Below, one piece after another: positions 9,383 through 19,730 of a DNA stretch of 49,962 nucleotides. The stretch is from an uncultured Chryseobacterium sp. GTDB lineage: Bacteria > Bacteroidota > Bacteroidia > Flavobacteriales > Weeksellaceae. The notes beneath the pieces were generated by a model. It searched no databases, was not told the DNA's origin, and saw nothing but the letters and a program-made list of their open reading frames with translations. How positions within the stretch are numbered: position 1 is the first letter of the stretch; each line of letters opens with the position of its first letter. Location: contig CAJYLH010000015.1 of NCBI GenBank assembly GCA_913775525.1, positions 1-49,962 on the forward strand. Direction: 5' to 3'. Both the position numbers and the translations under genes were made by a program.

Positions 9383-10792
9383 TTATTTTTTCTGAAAGCT
9401 CCAGGAATCGAAGTTGAACAGCTTTCTTCCGGCGGTGATGTTTTTTCCCTGGAATACAAAATAGACATCGTGGACGCCGGAAACAGGCTCTGATATCGTT
9501 GTAGTTAAGGTTTTAAAGTCTTCCCAGCCGCCGGTTCTTGGGATTTCGATCTGGGCGATCTTGGTTCCCTTTACATCATCCAGATGAACTTCCAGGATCC
9601 CACCATCGATTCCCGCAGCGACCGAAGCTGAAAATTCGGTAGGCCCTTTGGTTCCGAAATCCACTGCCCTGACTTTGATGTAGCCTCCGGTCCGGATATC
9701 AGAAACATGGACACCGGTTTTCTTATTTTTGGAAGTGCTGCATTTTTCCGACCAGGCCATGGTTTCGGCCTCGTTTTTCTGATATGGATTTAAGGTTGCT
9801 ACAGGATTTACTCCTTCTTTGGTGATGGTGATTTTCGGGATGCTGCCGTCAGGATTATATTTAAATTCTTCAATGGCCGTTGAACGACCGTAGCTGCCTC
9901 CGTTCGGCAATAAAGCGTTGTGATAGAACAGGTAGGATTTCCCTTTGTAATCGATGATTCCGCCGTGGTTGGTAAAGCTGTTGGTCGGCTGATCGGTCAT
10001 GATCTTTCCACGGTATTTCCATGGTCCGGCGGGCGAATTGCTTGTTGCGTACGACAGGCATTCCGTTCTGTTGGTCATTCCGGCGTACATCATATAATAC
10101 TGTTTATTCCGTTTGTAGAACCACGGACCTTCCACATAGACATCGTCGAATTTTTCCTGTTTCTGCAAAACTTCATCGCTTTTTCCGGGCCGCCGCATGC
10201 CTCCGAAAGCTTCTACCGACTGTGGAACTTCGGTGATGGGTCCGCTATAGGTAGTCATGTCTTTATTGAGTTTAACATAAAACAATTTGCTGTTTCCCCA
10301 ATAGAGATAGGCTTGTCCGTCGTCATCCACAAAAGCCGTCGGATCGATATTGTCCCAGGTTCCGGTGGTTACCAACGGTTTTCCCAATGCATCTTTGAAA
10401 GGGCCGGTCGGGCTGTCTGAAACGGCTACCCCGATGGCCATATTGTTGTCCACCGTCTGCGCGCAGATGTACCAGTAGAATTTGCCGTTGCGCTCTACAC
10501 ATTGTGCCGCCCATGCCCGGTCTCTTGCCCAACTGAAGGATTCGAGCGAAATCGGAGATCCGTGATCGGTCCAGTTTACCATATCATCCGATGAATAGAC
10601 ATGCCATTTGGTCATCGTATAAAAATCGAATCCCGGCTGGTCGTCTCCCGTGTACAGGTACATTTTACCTTTGTAAATCATCGGTGCGGGATCGGGTGTG
10701 AAATGGGTCTGGATTACCGGGTTCTGTGCAGAAGTACAAATCCCTGCCAATAAAAATGATAAGGCAATATATTTTGATTTAAATTGAATCAT
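9383..10792 (-). CDS. GH43 arabinofuranosidase/xylosidase with C-terminal CBM6 (paralogue 2)
   Basis: Same architecture as the genes at 7248 and 12941: signal peptide ending TSA-Q, GH43 propeller (about residues 24-335) and CBM6-like module (about 340-469, opening NEAETMAW). Catalytic acids are in TPDPAPM, NIDPTAF and VEGPWFY. Relative to paralogue 1 it carries a short insertion before the general acid (around RPGKSDEVLQKQEK) and differs in the pre-catalytic loop (GDDQPGFDFYT), so substrate preference may differ. GH27 lies 6 bases upstream, implying co-transcription. Expected role is removal of arabinose or xylose side chains from (arabino)xylan; exact linkage cannot be read from sequence. 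Confidence 0.9.
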   Translation of the reverse strand: MIQFKSKYIALSFLLAGICTSAQNPVIQTHFTPDPAPMIYKGKMYLYTGDDQPGFDFYTMTKWHVYSSDDMVNWTDHGSPISLESFSWARDRAWAAQCVERNGKFYWYICAQTVDNNMAIGVAVSDSPTGPFKDALGKPLVTTGTWDNIDPTAFVDDDGQAYLYWGNSKLFYVKLNKDMTTYSGPITEVPQSVEAFGGMRRPGKSDEVLQKQEKFDDVYVEGPWFYKRNKQYYMMYAGMTNRTECLSYATSNSPAGPWKYRGKIMTDQPTNSFTNHGGIIDYKGKSYLFYHNALLPNGGSYGRSTAIEEFKYNPDGSIPKITITKEGVNPVATLNPYQKNEAETMAWSEKCSTSKNKKTGVHVSDIRTGGYIKVRAVDFGTKGPTEFSASVAAGIDGGILEVHLDDVKGTKIAQIEIPRTGGWEDFKTLTTTISEPVSGVHDVYFVFQGKNITAGRKLFNFDSWSFQKK

Positions 10793-10798
10793 ATTTAA

Positions 10799-12835
10799 TT
10801 ATTTTGATAAAATAAACTTATAATAAGCTACACCGTGCGCCGGAATCTCTAATGATAATGTCTGATTCGATGTATTGATTTTTGCAACATCCTTCTGTCT
10901 CCAGAGATCGCGCACCGTCTGATTTCCTGAAATTCCCAATGTTTTAAAATCTTTATAAGATATTTTCACTTTTTCCCTTCCAAAATTGGCAAAAGCCACC
11001 GCTTTTCCGCCGTCTTCAAGGTCTTTGATATAGATTTTCAGTTCACCAACGGTGTCCAGGCAGACGCCCTGTTTCCCCAAAGCATCCTGATTGACGGCAA
11101 TTACCTCATCGTTGGTTAAAAGGTTTAAGGTAAAATCATCCAGCTTTTCAAGGTCACAGCCGATCAGCAACGGTGCGGAGAATATGCTCCAAAGGCTGAT
11201 GTGGAGATATTGCTCATCGGGTTTCAGCTTGCTTTGGTGGGGATTTCCCCAGCCGACCACGCCTACGACCAGCATATCCGGATCATTCCGGTTGCCGGGT
11301 TTTGCGTACGGAGCGGCTTTGTCCTGCGCAAGCGCAATACTTTTCACGCTCGCCCAGGTATCGGTAATATCGTTGGTGGTACGCCAGGACTGGGCATGGG
11401 TTTCATCGCCCCATTTCCAGACATCGCCCATCCCGTACTGGCAAAGATTATAGACAATATCCCTCGGCTGTCCGTAGAGCAGGTCGCCCATCAGTTTGAA
11501 TGGCCTTACTCCTTTATCCAGATCGCCGCCGCCGTTGAATACCAGTGAAGGAACTTGGCTCGGGTCGTTATCCGGCAGACCGTCGATCACGCCACCGTAG
11601 CTGCACCAGTCGTATTTCAGGTAATCGACGCCCCATTGGGCGTAGCTTTCGGCATCCTGTCTTTCGTAGCCGTAGCTTCCGGCACATCCGCCGCAGGTCC
11701 AGGGTCCCGGAGAGGAATAGATCCCCATTTTCAATCCGTTGGCATGAATGTAATCGCCCAGGTTTTTCATATCCGGAAATTTGGAATTGGTTAAAATATA
11801 ACCGTCCTTATCCCGGAACTGCCCTTTGAAAGACGGGTCTTTCCCATCCCGGTTGTATTGCCAGGAATCATCAACATTGATGTAATTCCAGCCATGGTTA
11901 ACCAAACCGGTTCTCACTAACGCATCCGCTGCCCTTTTTACTTTGTCGGCAGATACTTCGTGCCCGAAACAGTTCCAGCTGTTCCAGCCCATGGTTGGTG
12001 TTAAAGCTATTTTGTCACCGCTTTCTATTCTTAATTTTTTTGAAACTGAGCCCTTAGCATTTTTAGCTGATAAAAGGACTTCATAGGTTCCTTTCGTATC
12101 TATTTTTCCGGTGATGATTCCGGTTTGAGAATCTATTGTTAAACCTTTCGGAAGATTTTTCGCTGCAAAAGTCATCGGACGGTCTTCTGTTGCCGGAATC
12201 CTGAACAAAAAAGGTGAGCCCGGACGGACGCCGTAGATCGCTGCGGAATTGATCTTCGGTACAGCCGAAGGTTTAGGGGTTAAGATATAGGGTTCCGAGG
12301 CAATCGGGTTGAAGGTTTCCAATGTAGAAACGCCGGTGGTTTCAAACCGGGCATCCACCCAATCGGCGTGGTCGTAATATGGACCGTTTCCGCCATCTGC
12401 AACGACCAGTTCCAGCTGTTTAATTCCCTTCAAAGATACCGAAACCGGCTTTGCCTTATCGCCCAGATGCATAATGCCGCTTGACCAGAGCTTTTTGTTG
12501 TCGCCGTAAATTTCAAATTCCACTGCGGGCTCGTGGCCTTTCATTTCATCGTCGATCCCGACCCGTGCTGAATATTTTGTGGCTTTTCCGTCTAATTTAA
12601 TCAGCAAAGAACTTTCGGCGTGGGTTCCGAATCCCCGGTCGAACATCTTGCCGGCAATCGTCAGTTTTTTTCCGTCCACGGACGTATTGATTCCGGGTTT
12701 TCCGTTTCCCTGCGTTGCAATGCTCAGGTCCAATTGGTCTAACCAGATGGCTGTTTGTGCATTTAAACAGCATCCGGCAATGAGAAAGCTGATAACAAAA
12801 AATTTAAATCTGAACATTTTTAAAATTTTAACCAA
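10799..12835 (-). CDS. GH27 alpha-galactosidase with N-terminal NPCBM and Ig-like domains
   Basis: Modular secreted GH27 enzyme: signal peptide, NPCBM module (about residues 28-168), Ig-like putative-sugar-binding domain (about 185-272) and GH27 barrel (about 275-600) with a C-terminal beta domain. The nucleophile is D409 in YLKYDWCSYGG and the acid/base lies in NDPDML (D518/D520). GH27 is mostly alpha-galactosidase, with some beta-L-arabinopyranosidases, so the sugar removed is galactose or arabinopyranose. The annotated Met is followed by a second Met at residue 7 (base 12817), preceded by an A/T-rich TTTTAAA stretch and starting a cleaner signal peptide; that start is more likely. A lipobox-like LIAGC is present, so lipidation is possible. 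Confidence 0.9.
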   Translation of the reverse strand: MVKILKMFRFKFFVISFLIAGCCLNAQTAIWLDQLDLSIATQGNGKPGINTSVDGKKLTIAGKMFDRGFGTHAESSLLIKLDGKATKYSARVGIDDEMKGHEPAVEFEIYGDNKKLWSSGIMHLGDKAKPVSVSLKGIKQLELVVADGGNGPYYDHADWVDARFETTGVSTLETFNPIASEPYILTPKPSAVPKINSAAIYGVRPGSPFLFRIPATEDRPMTFAAKNLPKGLTIDSQTGIITGKIDTKGTYEVLLSAKNAKGSVSKKLRIESGDKIALTPTMGWNSWNCFGHEVSADKVKRAADALVRTGLVNHGWNYINVDDSWQYNRDGKDPSFKGQFRDKDGYILTNSKFPDMKNLGDYIHANGLKMGIYSSPGPWTCGGCAGSYGYERQDAESYAQWGVDYLKYDWCSYGGVIDGLPDNDPSQVPSLVFNGGGDLDKGVRPFKLMGDLLYGQPRDIVYNLCQYGMGDVWKWGDETHAQSWRTTNDITDTWASVKSIALAQDKAAPYAKPGNRNDPDMLVVGVVGWGNPHQSKLKPDEQYLHISLWSIFSAPLLIGCDLEKLDDFTLNLLTNDEVIAVNQDALGKQGVCLDTVGELKIYIKDLEDGGKAVAFANFGREKVKISYKDFKTLGISGNQTVRDLWRQKDVAKINTSNQTLSLEIPAHGVAYYKFILSK

Positions 12836-12861
12836 TGATTAATACAACTTATAACGATATG

Positions 12862-12925
12862 TTTTGGCTAAAGCCGTACGCGTTATTCTCTGTGTTAAAT
12901 GGGCTAAAGCCCATTTCTATTGATA
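12862..12925 (-). repeat. GGCTAAAGCC double-hairpin repeat (family B), copy 1
   Basis: Two hairpins, GGC-TAAA-GCC and AAATGGGC-TAAA-GCCCATTT, then TTCTATTGAT. It lies 15 bases past the GH43 stop codon at 12941. The second stem has T-A where copy 3 has C-G, a compensatory change. Confidence 0.75.
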
Positions 12926-12940
12926 TTCCTGAATTCAATA

Positions 12941-14320
12941 TTAATTTTTATTAAATTTCCACCAGTCGAAATAGAAAAGGTCCTGATCTCCTTTGAAAAT
13001 AAAATAAAGATCGTGGATGCCTTTAGCATCTTTCATGGGGGTATTGATGGTCTTATAAATATCGCCCTCACCTTTTCCGGTAATTTGTACGGTTCCCAGC
13101 AAAGGCCCGTCCAGCGCATCGATACGTATTTCTATTTTTCCGCCGTGAAGGGAAGCGGCATTTACATCCAGAGACTGTATGCCTTTAGAAAAATCAACAC
13201 CCTGTACTTTGATGTAATCTCCCTGATTGATGGAAGTGACAATGATACGATCGGTAATTTTCTTACCGCGGTTGTACGGCTGATTGCGTTCCCATTCCGT
13301 CACCATTTCCGTTTTCAGGCCTTCGCTGTATGCCATGGTTTCGGCCTCGACTTTTTGATAAGGATCAAGGTTACCCACTCTCTTTGCACCGTCCGCCGTC
13401 CAGAAAGGAAGCTTCCTGATCGTTCCGTCCGCATTATAAGTGAGTTCCGTGACACTGACGGACCGGCGTTCGTAATGTTTGCTCATGGTCTGCATCCTGA
13501 GCATATGGTTGAACCCGAATACATAGGATTTTCCTTTGAAATCGATGATCCCGGGATGGTTTCCGCTGGACCGCTGGTCGCCGTCCATGATCACACCACC
13601 GTATTTCCACGGGCCAACCGGCGATTTTGCCATTGCATAACCGATTCCTTCAGGACAGCATTTGGAAGCATAGGCCATGTAGTAGATCCCGTTTTTGTTC
13701 CATGCCCACGGGCCTTCCTGATAGTGGAAAGGATCAGGTACATCTTTTACCTTGGCAAACGACGGATCTTTCGTAATGGGTCCGGCAAGCGAAACCATAT
13801 CTTCGTTCAGCTTTGCATACCATAGGTTCGGATTTCCCCAATAAAGGTAAGCTTGTCCGTCGTCGTCAATAAAGACGGTAGGATCAATGTCATCCAAAGA
13901 ATTTTTAATCAGCGGCTTTCCAATAGGATCCGTAAAAGGACCATACGGACTGTCCGCTACCAGGACACCAATCCCCATATTGTTAGGCATCGGACAGTAC
14001 ATATAAAATTTGCCGTTTCTTTCGATGACCTGGGGTGCCCAGGCTCCGTTTTCCGGATCGGTCCATTTGAAATCTTTCAGGGAAGCTACGATGCCCTGGT
14101 CGGTCCAGTTCACCATATCGGTGGAGGTGTAGAGCAGCCAGTTTTTCATTTTAAACCCGAAAGCATCATCTTCATCATGGCTGGTGTAAAGAAAAACCGT
14201 GTCTTTGTACACCATCGGCGCAGGGTCTGCGGTGAATTTAGTCTGGATGATAGGATTCTGGGCCAATACAGCCTGAAAGCATCCGAATATTATGGTTGAA
14301 CTTAAAAATTTCATCGTCAT
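12941..14320 (-). CDS. GH43 arabinofuranosidase/xylosidase with C-terminal CBM6 (paralogue 3)
   Basis: Third GH43-CBM6 paralogue. Signal peptide ends VLA-Q; propeller spans about residues 21-320 with catalytic acids in TADPAPM, DIDPTVF and QEGPWAW; CBM6-like module from about 330 (VEAETMAY). Unlike its siblings it has a cysteine pair in ASKCCPEGIG and a charged insertion (TEWERNQPYNRGKK) at the start of the CBM, where ligand contacts may change. The start could be the third residue (base 14314) rather than the first. GH31 ends 9 bases upstream, so the pair is probably one transcript. Expected to act on arabinoxylan side chains. Confidence 0.9.
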   Translation of the reverse strand: MTMKFLSSTIIFGCFQAVLAQNPIIQTKFTADPAPMVYKDTVFLYTSHDEDDAFGFKMKNWLLYTSTDMVNWTDQGIVASLKDFKWTDPENGAWAPQVIERNGKFYMYCPMPNNMGIGVLVADSPYGPFTDPIGKPLIKNSLDDIDPTVFIDDDGQAYLYWGNPNLWYAKLNEDMVSLAGPITKDPSFAKVKDVPDPFHYQEGPWAWNKNGIYYMAYASKCCPEGIGYAMAKSPVGPWKYGGVIMDGDQRSSGNHPGIIDFKGKSYVFGFNHMLRMQTMSKHYERRSVSVTELTYNADGTIRKLPFWTADGAKRVGNLDPYQKVEAETMAYSEGLKTEMVTEWERNQPYNRGKKITDRIIVTSINQGDYIKVQGVDFSKGIQSLDVNAASLHGGKIEIRIDALDGPLLGTVQITGKGEGDIYKTINTPMKDAKGIHDLYFIFKGDQDLFYFDWWKFNKN

Positions 14321-14329
14321 ACTTTAAGA

Positions 14330-16771
14330 TTATTTAAAACTTACGTTGATCCTTTTCCCGGAATAACTCACGGTCTTCTGCCGACCATCAGGAAGAATTA
14401 AGTTGAAATTTCGTTTCTCAATCATCCCGTTAAATGAGCCTTTCCTGGCTCCGATGGTTAGGGTCTTTGATTTTTCGTTCCAGTGAAAAGGGATTTCGGT
14501 GAAGGCTCCTTTTTCGTAGTTGTAATTATCGAATTCATCCTCATACAAAACAAAATCGGCATCCGTTCCCGGATAAATTTTTAACGTGAGATTGTCCCAT
14601 TTTTTCTCCGTTGCATATTGCACTTCAGGACCGAACGGAATAATGCTTCCCGCTTTTATGTATAACGGAATACTTTGAATATTAACGTTTTTCTGAATTT
14701 CCTGACCTCCCTTGTGTTTTTCATTCGTCCAGAAATCAAACCAGTCGGCTCCGGCTGGAAGATAGACCTTTACGGTTTTATTTTGTGTGAAATCTACTTT
14801 GGAAAGAGCATTTTCTCCACTTTCCTGTTTTTTGTTCCATCCTTCGTTTTCATCGGTTGTGATGAGCTTTTCGGGAGTATACTGAGCATTGAGAACCGGA
14901 GCCACTAAAAATGATTTCCCGAAAAGGTATTCATTATTGATGTCCCATGTTTTTTTGTCTGAAGAAAAATCCATCGATAAAGCCCGCAGGAAACTTGAAT
15001 TATTTTCAGAAACCTCCCACGAGGTCGAATAAATGTACGGGAGCATGCTGTACCTCAACCTGATAAATTTTTCTATGGCATCATACGCCACATCCCCTTT
15101 CTGCCCGAACTGATAGATTTCTCTCGGCACATCGGTTCCGTGGGAACGCATCATCGGGGTGAAAGTGCCGTACTGAAGCCAACGCACGTACAATTCCTGA
15201 AACAGCAGGTTTTTGGCACCTCCGTTTCTTTTATAGACTCCGGCAAAGAAGCCGCCGATATCGGAATTGAAATTCGGATTTCCGGTAAGGCTGAAATTCA
15301 AACCCGCAGGAACCTGATTGCGCAACATATCCCAGGAAGAATTGACATCGCCCGACCACGTATTGGCCCCGTATCGCTGCTGACCGGCAAAAGCTGATCT
15401 TGTTAAAATAAAAACCCTTTTGTCACTCGTTGTTTCGCGTTGGTGATCATAGACTCCGCCTACCGTCATCAGCGGATAGGCATTTCTCACTTTCCGGAAT
15501 GAACCAAGGTAAGTTTTGGTATCTAAATCTTCCGGTTTCTGGCTGAGATGGTCGGGCTCGGTAGAATCCATCCACCAGGAATCTACGCCGAAACTGAATA
15601 GGCCTTTGTTTAAATATTTCCAGTACACGTTCCGGGCTTCGGGATCGTAGGCATCATAGACACGTACTCCGGAAGGATAATTCATATCCGGCGGCCAGAC
15701 TTCCCTTCCCGATTCCGGCCATGTTTTGAAATTGAAGAGCATTCCTTTCTGATCCATTTCCCGGTACGGATTGGTCATCGGCCCGAATGACGACCAGATG
15801 GAAACAGAAAGATGTGCATTCCTGTCATGAATATCCTTCATCATTTTTTGGGCATCGGGAAAATCGGGGCTGATGAAATCCATCGCGTTCCACTGGTAAC
15901 TGTTTCCCCAATACTGCCAATCCTGGATAATCCCATCTAGGGGAACTTTCAATTCCCTGTATTTTTTCACGACATCCACCAGTTCCTCCTGACTTTTGTA
16001 GCGTTCTTTGCTTTGCCAGTAGCCGTAGGTCCAAAGCGGAATCATCGGTACTTTACCGGTCAGATTCCGCATTCCTGCCACGACGCCGTCGGCATTTTTT
16101 CCATAAATAAAATAATAATCCACGCCTTCGCCAACTTCCGAAGAGAAAGAGGTTTTTTGTGGTGTATCGGTAAACTGCGTAGGAGAATAGTTATCCCAGA
16201 AGATACCGTAACCTTTTACCGACTGGAAAAATGGTACAAAATCCCAGGTGTTGTTCTGGATCATCTTAATATCCGTATTCCGCTGGGACATTTTCCCGTT
16301 TTGAAGAATTCCCAAACCGTAGATCGGTTCATCTTTTTCCAATTGAAAAGATTGGGAAAGAGAATAGGTTTGATTTCCGGCATCATTAAACGGTTTAAAA
16401 TCGCTTCCGGTTTCCTTCAACAATTCTTTTCCCGAGGCTGAGGTATAGGTAATCATTCCATTTTCAGCATTAATCAGAATATTTAAACCATTCGTTTTTA
16501 ATGAAATAATATTCTTGCTTTCTGAAACTGAAAACTTAGTTTTTTGTTCTTTTTTAATAACCGACAAACTGTTTTTCTCAAATGATTTTCCTTCAGGATA
16601 TTTAATAATTCTAACCGTATTTTCGCCATACAATTTCAATTCAACATTCAAATTATCGGCAGAAAATTTCAATCCTGAATCTGTTTTCTGATATGATTGC
16701 GCACTGAAATTTACCGACAGTACGACCATTGTACCGATTACTGCTGTATTTTTAATATGGTTGAAATTCAT
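14330..16771 (-). CDS. GH31 alpha-xylosidase-like hydrolase
   Basis: Secreted GH31 enzyme with a signal peptide (to about FSA-Q, residue 25), an N-terminal beta-sandwich, the catalytic barrel (about residues 240-600) and C-terminal beta domains. The nucleophile is D402 in WWMDSTEPDH and the acid/base D475 in WSGDVNSSW. The WWMDSTEPD version of the motif is shared with bacterial alpha-xylosidases, which supports removal of alpha-xylosyl caps. Such residues occur in complex cereal xylan and in xyloglucan; the neighbouring GH115 and glucuronate genes favour xylan. No PA14 insert is visible. It precedes the third GH43-CBM6 gene by 9 bases. Confidence 0.88.
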   Translation of the reverse strand: MNFNHIKNTAVIGTMVVLSVNFSAQSYQKTDSGLKFSADNLNVELKLYGENTVRIIKYPEGKSFEKNSLSVIKKEQKTKFSVSESKNIISLKTNGLNILINAENGMITYTSASGKELLKETGSDFKPFNDAGNQTYSLSQSFQLEKDEPIYGLGILQNGKMSQRNTDIKMIQNNTWDFVPFFQSVKGYGIFWDNYSPTQFTDTPQKTSFSSEVGEGVDYYFIYGKNADGVVAGMRNLTGKVPMIPLWTYGYWQSKERYKSQEELVDVVKKYRELKVPLDGIIQDWQYWGNSYQWNAMDFISPDFPDAQKMMKDIHDRNAHLSVSIWSSFGPMTNPYREMDQKGMLFNFKTWPESGREVWPPDMNYPSGVRVYDAYDPEARNVYWKYLNKGLFSFGVDSWWMDSTEPDHLSQKPEDLDTKTYLGSFRKVRNAYPLMTVGGVYDHQRETTSDKRVFILTRSAFAGQQRYGANTWSGDVNSSWDMLRNQVPAGLNFSLTGNPNFNSDIGGFFAGVYKRNGGAKNLLFQELYVRWLQYGTFTPMMRSHGTDVPREIYQFGQKGDVAYDAIEKFIRLRYSMLPYIYSTSWEVSENNSSFLRALSMDFSSDKKTWDINNEYLFGKSFLVAPVLNAQYTPEKLITTDENEGWNKKQESGENALSKVDFTQNKTVKVYLPAGADWFDFWTNEKHKGGQEIQKNVNIQSIPLYIKAGSIIPFGPEVQYATEKKWDNLTLKIYPGTDADFVLYEDEFDNYNYEKGAFTEIPFHWNEKSKTLTIGARKGSFNGMIEKRNFNLILPDGRQKTVSYSGKRINVSFK

Positions 16772-16950
16772 GGTGGGGTTTTGTTTAAAACATTAAGAAA
16801 TTAAGCTTCTCAAATCAAATTGATTTATCAATTTTCTTCATTTTAAATAACTATAAAAAAACACTTAATGCTTTGATGCTTTTTTAAGAACAAAAAAATT
16901 TGTTTTTATTAAGTTAAATAAGACAAATTCTCATTCTTTTTTTTTAATGT

Positions 16951-18882
<1,932 letters not shown>

Positions 18883-18967
18883 TTATTTGTAATTTTTACA
18901 CTTATTAATTTAGACAAAAAAATAATACCGGGAAGGGTTTATTTTTTATTGTTTTTATTATTGATTT

Positions 18968-19080
18968 ACCGTTGGTTTATTAACGGATGCGTTATTAACA
19001 GGACGCTCCTACGGAGCTATGATTTGGCAGATATTGCCAACATTCTGCTACTAACAGGATGCTCCAACGGAGCATTCTTA
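18968..19080. repeat. GCTCC-NAC-GGAGC hairpin repeats
   Basis: Two similar units, TTAACAGGACGCTCCTACGG and CTAACAGGATGCTCCAACGG, each forming GCTCC/GGAGC hairpins. Between them is TTGGCA-GATAT-TGCCAA. They lie between the CE1 gene and the tandem duplication; no gene is visible. Confidence 0.6.
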
Positions 19081-19139
19081 TCATAATATATTATCACACT
19101 GTTTTTAGAGAGTCTTAGTGATTGGTTATTTCTCGCTTT

Positions 19140-19610
19140 TTGTCACAACGCTGACACCCTATCCTGATGATGCCGCCCTTTCAGGAGTTTTTATGTTGTG
19201 CTTTTTTGTCATAGGACTACCACCCTATGCTGATGATTTCGCTCTTTCAGGGCTTTGAAATTCTGCCTGGTTACTTATCCTATCTGTTTTTTATAGATTT
19301 CATAAGGTTGCACGCTACGGTGTTGATTTCGCCATTTTATGGCTTATGGTGTTTTTTGCCAATGTAACTTTAATATCTAAATTTTCCAGATTATTCAGTT
19401 TTTATTTACATCTGTTTTAACCCTGAAAAAATCGACATCCACAAAACCGCTCGGATCTTGAGCATAATTAGGGCTGCACCCTATGCTGTTGATTTCGCCC
19501 TTTCAGGGCTTTGAAATTCTGCCTGGTTACTCATCTTATCTGTTTTTCCATAGATTTCACAGGGCTACACCCTATGCTGCTGATTTCGCCATTTCATGGC
19601 TTATGGTATT
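19140..19610. repeat. Array of five double-hairpin repeats (family A)
   Basis: About five units with consensus GG-CTNCA-CCCTATGCTGATG, then a second hairpin: at about 19146, 19218, 19308, 19473 and 19563. Second stems read GCTCT-TTC-AGGGC, GCCAT-TTT-ATGGC, GCCCT-TTC-AGGGC and GCCAT-TTC-ATGGC; the first unit, GCCCT-TTC-AGGAG, pairs imperfectly. Both arms change together, so the fold is conserved more than the sequence. Two more units are at 23335-23450. Part of the array lies inside the tandem duplication described separately. Confidence 0.75.
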
Positions 19611-19730
19611 TTTTGCCACTGTAACTTTAATATCTAAAATTTTCCAGATTATTCAATTTTATTTTACATCTGTATTGACCCTGAAGAAATCGACATCCAC
19701 AAAACCGCCCGGATCTTTGGTGGCATAATT
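19221..19730. repeat. Tandem duplication of about 255 bases covering a GH43 gene 3' end
   Basis: Copy A (19221-19470) and copy B (19477-19730) are aligned at an offset of 256 bases and are clearly similar along their whole length, sharing for example CTTTGAAATTCTGCCTGG, TAACTTTAATATCTAAA and ATCGACATCCACAAAACCGC. Copy B contains the functional last codons and stop of the GH43 gene; copy A carries an orphan version of them. Confidence 0.85.
19395..19460 (-). pseudogene. Orphan C-terminal tail of a GH43 gene
   Basis: Reads DPSGFVDVDFFRVKTDVNKN then stop, matching the intact GH43 end DPGGFVDVDFFRVNTDVK. It has no upstream coding sequence: the frame runs straight into repeat sequence. The amino-acid changes are conservative and the frame is intact, so this looks like the surviving end of a once functional paralogue, or a diverged local duplication. 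Confidence 0.7.

Noticed and set aside
12920-13825. Plus-strand open frame of about 300 codons
   Set aside because: Antisense to the third GH43-CBM6 gene; no domain, no signal peptide, repeat of the same antisense pattern seen at the paralogues.
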